Shown in pieces: positions 11,746-53,293 of a stretch of DNA of 64,000 bases. The first letter of the stretch is position 1; the number at the start of each line of letters is the position of its first letter. A program made the position numbers and the translations under genes. The notes beneath the pieces are model-generated. The model worked only from the letters and a program-made list of their open reading frames with translations. It made no database searches and was not told the origin of the DNA. Source of the stretch: Elephas maximus indicus (taxonomy: Eukaryota; Chordata; Mammalia; Proboscidea; Elephantidae); contig NC_064819.1 of NCBI RefSeq assembly GCF_024166365.1, positions 150,914,293 through 150,978,292 on the forward strand, in the 5' to 3' direction.

Positions 11746-12610
11746 TACGGTATTTTCAATATTTTAAGGTGACTTGTGCATTTGTAGCTGTTGTGAGGGT
11801 TTAATTTTGTTTTGCTGTTTGCAGAGGAAATGTTCTTTTTCTACCTGGCATAGAACTAGTATTCGTGAAGAAAAGGAAGTTATAATTTTAAAGCCTGCAG
11901 ACAACATTAAGGTGTGAGAAATGGAAACTGAGTTGGCGGTGATAAACACTTTTTTACAGAATCACCACTGCTTCACATACTTTGGTTTTCCATTTCAGCT
12001 CTTTTTCGTATAGAATTTTATTTTAATTGAAAAGATATCCTTACTCAACTACTAAAGTAAATATTAAGAGAATAGCCCAATGTAATTGGGGTTTTTCTTT
12101 AAAAAAAAGGATGCTATAATGAGGTTTGATGTTTTTATTTGACTACAACTATCTATCTTACTTTTTGTAAATTAATATGTCACAGTGATTTTATAAACAT
12201 AAGAACGCGTGTCCTTATAGTTATTTAAAAACCAGGACTACTCAGTAGATGAGAAAAGGTCTCCCTACTGTCCTGAATTTACCTTATATAAGTTAAATTT
12301 TTCTAACAAGGGTTCTGTACCTATCTTATTTCCAGATATTTCCTCCTTTTTCCAAATCATTGTAATTGAGGGGCAGTAGTAAATCTCCTCTTTGTAGTTT
12401 TGTTTCACTCATTATTAATAACATGGCACAGGCAAAGTTACCATGATTTAGTTTTAATTTCCAGTTCTTTATGGTAGTTTTGCAAAAAAAAAAAAAAAAA
12501 GTTTTGCAAGGTACGTAAAATGCAACTATGTCCGATTTTTAGATATTAAAGAGCTTAGCTAATTAAGTTTATCTATAGGCAGTTAAATCTTTACTAAAGA
12601 ACCTAAATAG

Positions 12611-13238
12611 AAAGGAGAATGAAGAACGCCTCAGATATAAGGAAAATAGGAGTCCAAGAGACAGAAAGGGCCATTTAAACCAGAGACTCCCATCAGCCTG
12701 AGACAGGAAGAACTAGATGGTGCCTGGCTACCACCAGTGACTGCCCTGACAGGGAGCACAACAAAGTCCCTGATGGAGCGGGACAAAGGTGGAGTGCAGA
12801 AATCAAATTCTAGTAAAAAGACCAAACTTGATGGTCTGACTGAGACTGGAGGGACCCGAGGAGACAGTCCCTGGACTCTCTGTTAGCCCAGAACTAAAAC
12901 CATTCCCGAAGCCACCTCTTCAGACAAAGATTAGTCTGGGCTATAAGACATAAAATGATACTGGTGAAGAGTGTGCTTCTGGCTCAGGTAGATACATGAG
13001 ACTAAATGGGCAGCTCCTGTCCAGAAGTGAGATGAGAAGGCAAAAGAGGACAGGAGCTGGTTGAATGGACACAGAAAATATCGGGTGGAGAGGAGGAGGG
13101 TACTGTCACATTGTAGGGAGGGCAACTAGGGTCGCATAACAATGTGTGTGTAAATTTTTGTTTGAGAAACTGACCTGAATCGTAAACTTTCACTTAAAGC
13201 ACAATTAAAAATATATATATGTGTGTATATATAAAAAA
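12611..13238 (+). mobile_element. L1 3' end (3' UTR only), sense
   Basis: It contains the same 3' UTR seen in the other L1 copies: AGACTCCCATCAGCCTGAG, a CAGCTCCTGTCC segment, and the terminal TTTCACTTAAAGCACAAT followed by an A/T-rich tail. The target repeat AACCTAAATAG occurs at 12600-12610 and 13239-13249. The element is 5'-truncated and lies between the two genes. Confidence 0.9.
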
Positions 13239-13309
13239 AACCTAAATAGTTCTTTGCTATGCTTCTCCATATAGTATGTTTCATATGGTTTAAAACGAAC
13301 TTCTAAATC

Positions 13310-13510
13310 AAAACCCATTGGTGTCAAGTAAATTCCAGCTCACAGCGACCCTGTAGGACAGGGCAGGGCTGCCCCATAGGGTTTCCAAGGACATAGTCTT
13401 TATGGAAGCAGACTGCCACATGTTTGTCCCGTGGAGTAGCTGATGGGTTTAAACCACCAACCTTTCGATTAGCAGCCAACCGCTTAACCACTGCACAACC
13501 AGGACTCCTT
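13310..13510 (-). repeat. AfroSINE, antisense
   Basis: It shows the antisense tail (AAACCCATTGGTGTCAAG), body (GGACAGGGCAGGGCTGCCCC) and head (CGCTTAACCACTGCACAACC). It has an extra middle segment (CATAGTCTTTATGGAAGCAG) typical of the longer SINE subtype. Confidence 0.85.
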
Positions 13511-13542
13511 AAAATGAATTCAGATAGTATAAAATGCTTTTT

Positions 13543-14385
13543 CTTCATGTCGAGGTGTAATCCGCACTTAAGGCTGTGGTCTTTCATCTTCATCAGTGAG
13601 TGCTTCAATTCCTCTTCACTTTCAGCAAGCAAAGTTGTGCATCTGCATAATGCAGGCTGTTAATGAGTCTTCCTCCGACATAGATTACACCTCAACATAA
13701 AGGAAACAAAAATCCTCACAACTGGACCAATAAGCAACATCATGATAAAAGGAGAAAAGATTGAAGTTGTCAAGGATTTCATTTTACTTGGATCCACAAT
13801 CAGCACCCATGGAAAAAAAACAAAACAAAACATGGAAGCAGCAGTCAAATCAAAAGACGCATCGCATTGGGCAAATCTGCTGCAAAGGACCTCTTTAAAG
13901 TACTGAAAAGCAAAGATGTCATCTTGAAGACTAAGATGCACTTGACCCAAGCCGTGGTATTTTCAGTCGCATCATATGCATATGAAAGCTGGACAGTGAA
14001 TAAGGAAGACCGAAGAAGAATTGATGCCTTTGAATTGTGTTGGCAAAGAATATACCACGGACTGCCAAAAGAAGGAACAAATCTGTCTTGGAAGAAGTAC
14101 AACCAGAATGCTCCTTAGAAGTGAGGATGGCAAGACTGCTTCTTACATACTTTGAACATGTTGTCAGGAGGGATCAGCCCCTGGGGAAGGACATCATGGT
14201 TGGTAAAGTACAGGGTCTGCAGAAAAGAGGAAGATAATCAACAAGGTGATTGACACAGTGGCTGTAACAATGGGCTCAAGCATAACAATTGTAAGGATGG
14301 CACAGGACTGGGCAATGTTTCATTCTGTGGTACATAGGGTTGCTATGAGTCAGAACCAACTCGACAGCACCTCACAAAAACAACA
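13543..14385 (+). mobile_element. RTE LINE 3' end with inverted 5' part (twin priming)
   Basis: 13543-13674 is RTE sequence in antisense. From about 13680 to 14385 the sequence is sense RTE ending in the ACAAAAACAACAA tail. The antisense part ends, in element coordinates, where the sense part begins (the GATTACACCTC block appears in both). The target repeat is AAATGCTTTTT (13532-13542) and AAGTGCTTTTT (14386-14396). Sense pieces encode the RTE C-terminal region (KVLKSKDVILKTKMHLTQA, SVASYAYESWTVNKEDRR). Confidence 0.88.
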
Positions 14386-14438
14386 AAGTGCTTTTTAAAA
14401 TTTAAAGTATCATTTGCTTTTGATTTCCCGATGTACTT

Positions 14439-15030
14439 TGGTTACCACAGAAATAGAATTGTCAGTGAGTAAGAACACATACTCTGTTAAAAGCAAAGAG
14501 ATTTATTGAAGGTTCAAAACAGTTCGAACAGGGAACACATCTCATCTGACAAACAGAAACCAAATGCTCCAAAACGATGGCGTTACAGAGGCATATTTAC
14601 GGAGTAAAATCAAGAACTAAAGGTATAGCATGCTGATGGGAAGTTACAAGATCAGGGAAGCAGGAGATGGGACAACTCGAAGTGGGGCCTTTACTGTGAT
14701 TGGTTGGAAACACAAATGTGGACTATTTGGATTGGTTAGTTTGAATACGTGACTACGGGGCAGGGGATTAGAGGATGGTCACAAGGTAATTATCTTAAAA
14801 CATTTCTTGAGGGTTGCTGAGGGAATTCTGTTAATGGCCTGCGTCAAGACCCCCCTTAGGAATATTCTTTTCATACCTTTAGTTTAACCATAGAGAAAAA
14901 CATTTCCTTTGTTACGTACTTAAGTCTTTCTAAAGGTTTGATAGTTACAGAGGAAATAAGCAAAAACTAAGATGGAGTTGGGGCTCAGACCTGAGCCAAT
15001 CATTCTGGTATGCGTCAGTCACCTCAGTTT
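14439..15030 (-). mobile_element. solo LTR resembling an ERV1-type retrovirus, antisense
   Basis: Read on the minus strand it has two CCAAT boxes (complement of 14699-14703 and 14731-14735). An AATAAA (complement of 14502-14507) follows in an AATAAATCTCTTTGCTTTT context typical of gammaretrovirus-like R regions, and the end is near TGGTAACCA. No internal viral gene is next to it. The 5' edge and target repeat were not resolved, so the right limit is approximate. Confidence 0.6.
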
Positions 15031-16114
15031 TGGAACTCTCACACAGGGTTCTTCTGTTTTGCAACCTAGGCATTTTAATCTCACATTGCTGTCTTTTAAA
15101 CTGCTTTTACTCTTAAAGTAAATCAACATTTGGCTGCAGGGGGTATTGGTTGCGTGAACTATCAAAAGTTTATTGCAGCACGGCAGGGCAGCAGAAACTA
15201 CACTGTGCAGCCTTAAGCCATGTGACATCTTTGTGAATGAACAAAGGTAACAGTAGATTCGGGCAGGCACACATTATGAAAAATAGTCAGTGTGAGGGAA
15301 GAATCACATCGAATTTTAGTAGCAAGTACCTAACTATGATACTTTTTATAGAGTGGTTACAGATTCTAGCACAGCCTTGCGTGTGCAGAGTTTCAAAGGC
15401 TGCCTGGCTGTGTTGATATTTTCAAGGTAATGAGGGCATAACTAATAAAAAATATCTTTTGAAATAGTCATAACATTTTTGAACATTGGACTTCACCTGG
15501 TCCAATCCATTCAGTTTATGGTTAAGAAAACAGGCTAAGAATGGTATAGGATACCTGGATCTTCTTGCTCTAAGTCTAGGGATCTTTTAACCATATCATA
15601 CTGTCTTCATGTATAGACATCCAATTAATAAACAAGCAGCCATACTAGCCCCTACTTCAAAGACATTCCTGTATTGTGAAACAATTATGTAAATGATAGT
15701 TGACTGCCAGCTCCCCAAAAAGATCATCAGAACAGCCTGTTGCTCAAACAAAACTAAGTTTCTTAAACCTACTGCACTAAAGGGCAATGCCACTTTGACA
15801 AAATCAGTTCTGTCTCAGAAGAGAGTGGTCTGGAAGATATTTACAGTTTTGGACTCTGGGCTCAAGTGGTTAAGGGAGGGTCTTTCAATGTGGAAATCTG
15901 TCTGAGATAGGGCAAAATTCGTGATATAATAGATCTTGAAGCAAGTCTCGGTAAGTAGACTACTGTTTGATAAGCAATAATCTTTTTGACCAGAGGTAAA
16001 AAGATCTTGTTCTTATAGAGGAGCTACCTGTTTGCCCAGATGAGCAAACTGATTGATAAATTGGTTTTCAGGGATTTTCTGAAGCAAACACTGAATTGAC
16101 GTATTGGTTTACAG
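15031..16114. other. intergenic DNA, nothing firmly recognised
   Basis: It may include further old LTR or repeat sequence next to the ERV1-like LTR. There is no coding signal. Confidence 0.5.
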
Positions 16115-16238
16115 CCTTTTCCATAGGGTGACTGACAATCCCAATTTTCCCAGCACTGAGGGGATTCTTGGGATGCAGGACTTTCAGTTTTAAAACAGAC
16201 CTGGGCAATCCAAGACAAATCGGTCACTGTACCTTCTC
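16115..16238. repeat. short inverted-repeat element, probably a non-autonomous DNA transposon
   Basis: The left end GGGTGACTGACAATCCCAA and right end GGTCACTGTACC are partly complementary. The interior has CAGCACTGAGGGGATTC..GGGATGCAGGACTTTCAG, a motif of an ancient eutherian repeat whose name I cannot fix. Confidence 0.4.
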
Positions 16239-16239
16239 G

Positions 16240-16568
16240 AACATTGTCTGATATAGTACCAGAATATGAGCCCCCAGATTGGAAGGCACTCTAAAAGATG
16301 ACTGGGGAAGAGCTGCCTCCTCAAAGTAGAGTCAACCTTAATGACGTGGATGGAGTCAAGCTTTCGGAGACCTTCATTTTCTGATGTGGCACGACTCAAA
16401 ATGAGAAGAAACAGTGGCAAACATGGATTGACACAGTGGCTGCAACAGTAGGCTCAAGGATAAGAAAGACTGTGAGCATGGCACAGGACCGGGCAGTGTT
16501 TTGTTCTGTGTGGTACATAGGGTCGCTATGAGTTGGAACTGACTCAATGGCACCGAACAACAACAACA
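16240..16568 (+). mobile_element. RTE LINE with its interior deleted
   Basis: 16240-16420 matches the 5' part of the RTE (ATTGTCTGATATAGTACCAG, GATGTGGCACGACTCAAAAT). It joins directly at about 16422 to the last 145 bases of the element (GATTGACACAGTGGCTGCAA), which end in (AAC)n. Roughly 2.8 kb is missing compared with the full copies. Confidence 0.85.
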
Positions 16569-17287
16569 ACTACTTTCTGGGCAGGAATTTCCAGTAGCAA
16601 ATAGAAGAGTCATGTTGACACAAGCGGCCTCAGTTTTAGTGTGGGTAGTTAACCTGTGTGGCTGCATTTGACTCAGTAGGAATTCACCTATTTCTTTACC
16701 CTGCTCCTGGTTCCAGTTAACCCTTTTCTTAAAGTCAAATCTGGTGCCATTTGGTAGAGGACTTGAGCCAGTTGTCAGATCAAATGAGTCAATGTAATTC
16801 ACGTAAAAATTACAGTGTAACTTTTGTGGCACGCTCAGCTCAGGGCCCCGTGTGAGTTTTATTGTTGAAATTCCATTCATAGCATTGATTCTTCGTGAAA
16901 TCAGTCTTGCTGGGTATGTGCTATATACCATATTGTTGAACAATTTTAAAAAGTGCATTGATAGGCAGAATTTCTAAGGCTATTTTTCTAAAATGGTAGG
17001 AACAAATTAAAAACTAAGCTTAGTAATATTGAGTGCTAACATAATGAAAGTAATTTTTCCTTTAAAACACTATTTCTGAGTTTTAACACCATGGCACCAA
17101 AATGTCACATTTGTATTTGTAAATAACCTGAAAAAAAAAAAAAATTAAGCCACTTCCTGCCATGCTGGCTGTAAAAAAAATCAGTTCTTTAAAGAACCCA
17201 TTTAAAAGAGAGCGTCTGAGAAACTGAAAGGCTGCACCAAACTCCCTTTTGTCATTATTTCAAGTAGCTTTTGTGAGCAAAGCTTGT

Positions 17288-17314
17288 CTTACCTAGCAAC
17301 AGTTGCTAAGTAAG
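17288..17314 (+). promoter_or_regulatory. two adjacent RFX X-box-like motifs upstream of C6orf163
   Basis: CTTACCTAGCAAC (17288-17300) and GTTGCTAAGTAAG (17302-17314) each fit the imperfect palindrome GTnRCY-n-RGnAAC with one mismatch. They lie about 0.3 kb before the start codon in DNA without a CpG island. RFX sites of this form control ciliary genes. Function here is inference. Confidence 0.4.
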
Positions 17315-17494
17315 TTGACAACTTGATTTTACAGTCTGGGAGGAGGTAATTGCTAAGTCTCCCCAAATCCAGCATCCCTATCTTATGCAGCCGAGGCTTT
17401 CGGTGCCATTTTTAACAGTAGGCACATGACCACTATCTAATCATGGAGAATCATTTCATCCTTTCCAGCATCTAGCATTGTCCTAAAACTTTGA

Positions 17495-47462
<29,968 letters not shown>

Positions 47463-47530
47463 ATAGAAGTCTTCAACTGGGATTTCACAACAAAAGATAT
47501 CATTCCAAAGACCAAATAAATTCACTCAAA
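47463..47530 (+). promoter_or_regulatory. C6orf163 3' UTR with polyadenylation signal
   Basis: AATAAA at 47515-47520 lies only 53 bases after the stop, so a very short 3' UTR is likely. A second AATAAA at 47903-47908 could serve a longer form. Confidence 0.65.
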
Positions 47531-48589
47531 AAACATTTATTGATCCCAGTTATGTGCAGTGTACTACTGGGTTGTAAGCATTTTGAGGTAAAACGAAAAT
47601 ATTCAAAAGTAGGCTAAAATATTCAAAAATTCCAGGCTACAGTGAGTGCCAAGTCTAAATGAGGAGAGAAGACAGCGAGAGGGATCAGAGCTGCTTAGGA
47701 GGGAAAAGGTTACTTGGAGGAAGTCTAAACACTTCTGGATCTGTTGTACCCATTGCTACATCATCCATGTAACCATTTTAGTGTTTGCTGGAGTTGAAAG
47801 CAAGTCAAGGGGCATGTTCTTATACTGTTACCGTGGTCGAGAAGTGTGTTAATTTCCAATATAGAGATTATTATTTTGTGAATTTTGAAAGTATTGTAGA
47901 TAAATAAATTTCCCTCAAATTCAGTAGGATTAAATTTAAATTATGGAGCCCCCATATAAAATAATTTAGAAAGAACTCTTGTATTTGCCAGTTGTGTAAG
48001 AAAAAAATATGTCTTTAGACCCCCTGCCTTTTGGGGGGGGGTCCCCTTGTGTTCGTATCCAAACCCAAGGACACCTTGAACACATCTCTTTTGAGTCAAA
48101 ATACAAAACAAAACAAAAAAAACCTTTAAGTACTCCAATACTCAGGACTAGAGCATTTTAACATCTACTAAATTGAAGAAAGTCCAGACCATAAATCTAT
48201 CCACTATAACGAACATCCTTAAATTATTAATCACTGACTTGTACTGGTTGTTTAAAAATTTAAAACTCAGAAAGTAGTTTTCAGTACATTAAAAATATAT
48301 ATTGTTTTTGAGCAAGCCTCAGGCAGATTTGTTTACAATGACCATTCTGGGATTTCCTAAGGGTGCAAGTAGCGATTTATTTACAATTGCATAATGAGCT
48401 ATACTGTCCTTAGTGTTTAACTCCCTGATACTTCAGGACTAAGTGACGCCCTAGGGACTGAAAGTAATTGCATTTGTATAGTGCTTTACACTGCCTTTTC
48501 ATGTACCTTCTTCTCAGAATAAACTGTGAGACAGGCAGGGCAATGGTTGTTATTATTTCCTTTTTTACATATGATAAAATAAAAGCTGC

Positions 48590-48785
48590 CATGCACTAAG
48601 CTATTTACATGTGTGAGACACTTTAAAAACATATTTCATCCTTGCAACAACTTTCAAAAGTAATCATTATTATCCCCAGTTTACATAGAGGGAAACTGAG
48701 GCTCAGAGAGATTAAATAACTTTCCCCAGGGCACATAGCTAGTAAGTGACAGAGCCAGAATTCAAACTGTTACAAAGTACAGGCA
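48590..48785 (-). repeat. MIR relic, antisense
   Basis: TTATTATCCCCAGTTTACAT, GAAACTGAGGCTCAGAGAG and CACATAGCTAGTAAGTGACA are clear antisense MIR core blocks. Confidence 0.88.
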
Positions 48786-48834
48786 GACAGGTGTGTGAGA
48801 GAGACCTAAGGTTTTTCAGGATTGGATAGATAAT

Positions 48835-48990
48835 AACAGCAGCCGGCACTAGGATGTGCTTGGCATGTGCCAGGCATGCTAAGTGTGTTACACACATGGA
48901 CTCATTCATTTTCACAGCAATCTGTCAGAGTAGAAACCATTCAAATGGCCATTTCAAAGCTGAAAAGACTGAAGCACAGATGCGTTAAAT
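48835..48990 (-). repeat. second MIR relic, antisense
   Basis: CCAGGCATGCTAAGTGTGTT, ACTCATTCATTTTCACAGCA and CTGAAAAGACTGAAGCACAG are in antisense MIR order, more diverged than its neighbour. Confidence 0.65.
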
Positions 48991-49130
48991 TCCAGGAGTA
49001 CAAAGTTGGTTTAACATTTGAAAATGAATGTCACTTACCATATTAACAGAATAAGAAAGGAAAACCACATGATCACCTTAATAAATAAAGAAAAATCTGT
49101 CAGAGTCTAACATTCATGCATAATAAGATA

Positions 49131-49190
49131 TGTATGTATGTATTTACAAACACAGACACACACACATCATCATCATCATCATCATCAAAC
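49131..49190 (+). repeat. microsatellites (TATG)n, (CA)n and (ATC)n
   Basis: Short adjoining runs: TATGTATGTATG, then ACACACACAC, then about eight ATC units. Confidence 0.9.
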
Positions 49191-50801
49191 TAGGAATAGA
49201 AGGGAACGTTCTCAACCTAATAAAGGTCATCTATTTTAAGTCTACAGCAAACATCATATTTAACGGTAAAAGGCTGAATGATTTCCTCCATGATAAAAAC
49301 TAAGGCAAGAATATCCACTCATACCACTTCCATTCAACATTGTTCCTAGTCAGTGCAACAAAGCAAGAAAAAGAAACAGAAGGCATACAGATTTGAAAGA
49401 AAGGAATAAATTGTCTTTTTTCACAAATGATATGTTCTAATATGTACAAAATCCCAAATAATCTTCAAAAAAAAATCTATAAGAACTAATAACTGAGAGT
49501 ATCAAACTTGCAGGATATTAGGTCAAAAAAAATTAATTGTATTTCTAAATATTAATGATGAACAAAATGAAAGTGAAATTTAAAAAATATATCATTTACA
49601 ATAGCATCAAAAATATAAATATTTGGGGATAAACGTGGCAAAGGATGTGTAAGATATGCACAGAAAGGTATAAAGAATTGCTGAGTTATATGAAATCACA
49701 CTTAAACAAATGGGTATATATGAGTTGGTTATGGACCAGAAGACAGAATATTGTTAAGATGTTAATTATCACCACATCGATTTATAGATTCAAACATAAT
49801 CCTCATCAAAATTCCATTTTTTAAAAAATGGACAAACTAATTCTAAAAAAGCAGAACATTGTTGAAGGACTGACATTACCTTATTTTATACAGTTAATCA
49901 AGACAGTACAGTATTGGCATAAAGATAGACATATAGATCATAGAAAAAAATAATCTAGAAATTAGCTCACACATATAAGCCTACTTAATTTTTGACAAAG
50001 GTGCCAAGACAATTCAACGAGGAAAGGATAATCTTTTAAAGAAATTATGTTGGGAAAAATTTTTGCTAAAAATAAACCATGGCGCTTACATCACACTGTA
50101 CATAAAAAAAAACTAAAACTATAAAAATTTTAGAAAAACACGGGAGAAAATCTTTGTGACCTCAGCTTAGGCAAAGATTTCTTCAATAGGATGAAGAAAA
50201 GTATGAATTATAACAAAAATTTCATAAATTGGACTTCATCAACATTTTTGAATTCGTTCTCTAAAAGACACTATTAAGAAAATGAAAAGGCAAGCCAGAG
50301 AGTGGGAGAAAATATTTGAGAAACATATATCTGATTAGAATTTTATTGCAGAATACATAAAAAAACACTTGAAAAACACTCCCCCCCAAAGACATGAACA
50401 CTTTACCAAAGAAGATACAAAAATGGCAATTAAGCACGTGAAAAATTGTTCAAAATTAGTCATTGGGGAAACAGAAATTAAAACCGCAATGAAATCCCAC
50501 TACACACTCATGGGAATACCTAAAAACTTTAAAAACTGGCAGTTTCAAGCACAGACAAGGATCTGAAGCAATTGGAACATTCTCGTACATTGCTGGCGGA
50601 AATGTAAAATGGTTCACTGGGTTTGGTAAACTATTGGGCAGTGTCTTTTTTTTTTTTTTTAATAAAGGTAAACACACACTTAGCATATGACTATTTGAAA
50701 CTAACCATATCACACAGCAATGCTATTCCTATGTACTTAACTCAAGAGAAATTAAACCTATGTCCCCATATACAAGCTCTTGCACTCGTAGCAGCTTTAT
50801 T

Positions 50802-50926
50802 TATTTATTTAAACAATTTTTATTGTGCTTTGAGTGAAAGTTTACAAATCAAGTCAGTCTGTCACATATAAGCTTATATACACCTTACTACATACTCCCA
50901 TTTACTCTCCCCCTAATGAGTCAGCA
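50802..50926 (-). mobile_element. very short L1 3' end, antisense, nested in an older L1
   Basis: TTTTTATTGTGCTTTGAGTG is the antisense 3' terminus, and only about 125 bases of element were copied. The perfect 13-base target repeat TAGCAGCTTTATT lies at 50789-50801 and 50927-50939. Confidence 0.93.
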
Positions 50927-51504
50927 TAGCAGCTTTATTGATAATTACCCCAAACTGGAAATAACTGGAATGTTGAAATTTTTTTTTCTTTTTGATCAAT
51001 TGATGAGTAGATAAGCAAATTGTGGCACCCTGTGAAATGGAATATAATTCAACAATAAAAAGGAATAATCTGCTGATTCTTGCAACACCGGGTGAATCTC
51101 AACAGGATAGTGATAAAACAACATCCTCAAAAGGCTGCTACTGCATGGTTCTGTTTACATGAAATTCTTAGAGGAGGCAAAACTCCATGAAAGAAAGCAC
51201 AGCAGTGGTTGCTCACAGCCAGGAGGCGTGGGGGCGAGGGGATCAACTGTGAAGGGGTGGGGTCGGGGGAACTTTCTAGGGTGATGGAAATGTTCTGTAT
51301 CATGATTTGGGTGGGGGTTACATTACTAATACACATTTTTTCAAAGCATATCTAATTATACACTTAAAATTGATGAATATTGTATGAGTATTAAAAAAAA
51401 ATTTAGACCTCAATAAATCTGGTTTTTAAAAATCATTCTTAACTACCCCATTCAGGAACAAAGCCTGCAAATGCTTCCCTTCTAGTCCTCATTTGTGCAT
51501 TATA

Positions 51505-51727
51505 GCAGCATAGTGGTCTGGAATCAGGCTGCCCAGGTGCAAATCCTGGCCTACCAGTTTGTAACTGGCTGGCTTTGGACAAATTCCTCACTAATTCTCA
51601 GGTTTCTTCATCTACAAAATGGGAATAATAATTGTACCTGGCCCATTGGGTGGAGGTGAAGACACACTAGAATGCTTAGCATAGTACCTGAGACAAAGAA
51701 AGTACTCCAAATGTTAGCTATTTTTAA
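51505..51727 (+). repeat. MIR SINE relic, sense
   Basis: AGCAGCATAGTGGTCTGGAA, AACTGGCTGGCTTTGGACAA, TTTCTTCATCTACAAAATGG and GCATAGTACCTGAG are in MIR order. Confidence 0.88.
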
Positions 51728-51854
51728 TTTTCATCCCCACAAAAATAAGACCACAAGATATATACAGTTCTGCATTTCCTATACAACCATTGATTCTAAT
51801 TTTTAAAATGTACCAATTGCATTATATTTGCTTTCTTCAGTCTTTTTATGTATT

Positions 51855-51873
51855 CATATATATATATATATAT
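51855..51873 (+). repeat. (AT)n microsatellite next to an AfroSINE
   Basis: About nine AT units directly precede the SINE at 51878. Confidence 0.9.
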
Positions 51874-51877
51874 GGGT

Positions 51878-52090
51878 AAGGAGCCCAGGTGGCACAGTGG
51901 TTAAAGTGCTCAGCTGCGAACCAAAAGCTCAGCCATTCGAACCCACTGGCCAGCTCCTCAGGAGAAAGATGTGGCTGTCTGCTTCTGTGAAGATTATAGC
52001 CTTGGAAACCCTATGGGGTGGTTCTACTCTGTTCTACAGGGTCAGTATGACTAGGAATTGACTTGACAGCCGTGGAGTCTTTGGTTTGGA
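51878..52090 (+). repeat. AfroSINE, sense, longer subtype
   Basis: AGGAGCCCAGGTGGCACAGT and an A-box-like CAGTGGTTAAAG are followed by CATTCGAACCC, the middle segment GAAGATTATAGCCTTGG, and the end GACTTGACAGCCGTGG. Confidence 0.9.
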
Positions 52091-52199
52091 TATATACAGG
52101 TATGAATTATAATTTATGTACTGCTCATAAGCTTTAAAATATATTTAGGTAATGTTGGATAGAGCTGTTTTGTTTTGTTTTGTTTGCTTTAACTAAATT

Positions 52200-52370
52200 G
52201 GCACCCTGATGGCATACTGGTTAAGAAATTGGCTGCTAACCCAAAGGCCTGCAGTTCAAATCTACCAGCTACTCCTTGGAAACCCTATGGGACAATTCTG
52301 CTCTGTCCTACTGGGTCTCTATGAGTCTTAACTAGACAGCAATGGGTTTTTTTTTTTTCTTTTGTTTTGT
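52200..52370 (+). repeat. AfroSINE, sense
   Basis: GGCACCCTGATGGCATACTG, AGTTCAAATCTACCAGCTAC and ATGGGACAATTCTGCTCTGT are followed by a T-rich tail. The target repeat is TTTAACTAAATT (52188-52199) and TTTAACTGAATT (52371-52382). Confidence 0.92.
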
Positions 52371-53085
52371 TTTAACTGAATTAATCTTACGAAATGCCTA
52401 CTGACATTAAATGTAAAAATTCTTTTACCTGGTTTCTTTTTTTCTCTTTCGTCCTATGGATTATATTTATTTACTAAAGATGTTAAGCACATTGCTAAGG
52501 AATGGAAAGCTGCAAGACAGAATATGTACTTCACCTGAGTGTTGCACAGAAACCAGTGAAGTTTGCCTAAATCTTTAAGAACTCAAGTGGAAAGTATATT
52601 TACAAATTTGAAGGTCAGAATCACAAAGTATAGTTTGAATTGGATTGAATTTAAAGATTGTTTCAGGACCACAAGTTTTCTGTCTAAAAGAAGTTAATCA
52701 AAGGCATATTCTGGTAAGTCCCTTATAACTGTGATTTTGAAAGGAAAAAAAAAAATTTTAAATTATGCTTTAGCACAAGATGATCAGAAAAAGGTGAATA
52801 GAGAGATACCAGAATTGCTGAGGCACAAAGCCCAGAACAATAGCCCAAGCTAGTGATGGAGATGACACTAAGCTAGCAGCTGCAGTGAGAAATCCAGGCA
52901 GAATTAGCTCGGAGACAAAACAGGACAAGACTCTGTTTTCAGGAATTAAAATACGCTGAAGGCAATTTTTTTTTTAAAGGCAAAGCTGAATTTGGAACCG
53001 GAGAGTGGCATGCAGCAGAACTGTTAAACAGCAGCACTATAATCCATAAATCCTCCCTCTAAATGCTGAATTATCCAGGCGGCTA

Positions 53086-53293
53086 GAAACCCGTTGCTGT
53101 TGAGTCGATTCCGACTCTTATCAGCCCTATAGGACAGAGTGGAACTGCCCCATAAGGTTTCCAAGGTTGCAGTCTTTATGGAAGCAGGCTGTCACATTTT
53201 GCTTCCACGGAAGGGAGCGGGCAGGTGGGTTCAAATGGCTGACCTTTTGTTTAGCAGCCAAGTGCTTAACCACTGCTCCACCAGAGCTCCTTT
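53086..53293 (-). repeat. AfroSINE, antisense, longer subtype
   Basis: AACCCGTTGCTGTTGAGTCG, CAGTCTTTATGGAAGCAGGC and GCTTAACCACTGCTCCACCA are present. The target repeat is CAGGCGGCTA (53076-53085) and CAGGCTGCTA (53294-53303). Confidence 0.91.

Larger units (their letters stand above)
49000..51440 (+). mobile_element. old L1 3' half, sense, highly decayed
   Basis: It runs from the ORF2 reverse-transcriptase region (AAACATCATATTTAACGGTA, CATTCAACATTGTTCCTAGT) through the C-terminal domain (CACTACACACTCATGGGAAT) to a 3' UTR with ACATTACTAATACACATTTT and an A-rich end. All frames are broken. A younger L1 3' fragment interrupts it at 50802-50926. (TATG)n and (ATC)n runs occur at 49130-49190. 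Confidence 0.85.

Noticed and set aside
16374-16958. 194-codon open frame, minus strand
   Set aside because: It runs through the antisense of an RTE fragment into unique DNA, so it cannot be one gene.
49165-49190. Possible CRISPR-like or structured repeat
   Set aside because: It is a simple (ATC)n microsatellite. No spacer-repeat organisation exists anywhere in this eukaryotic window.
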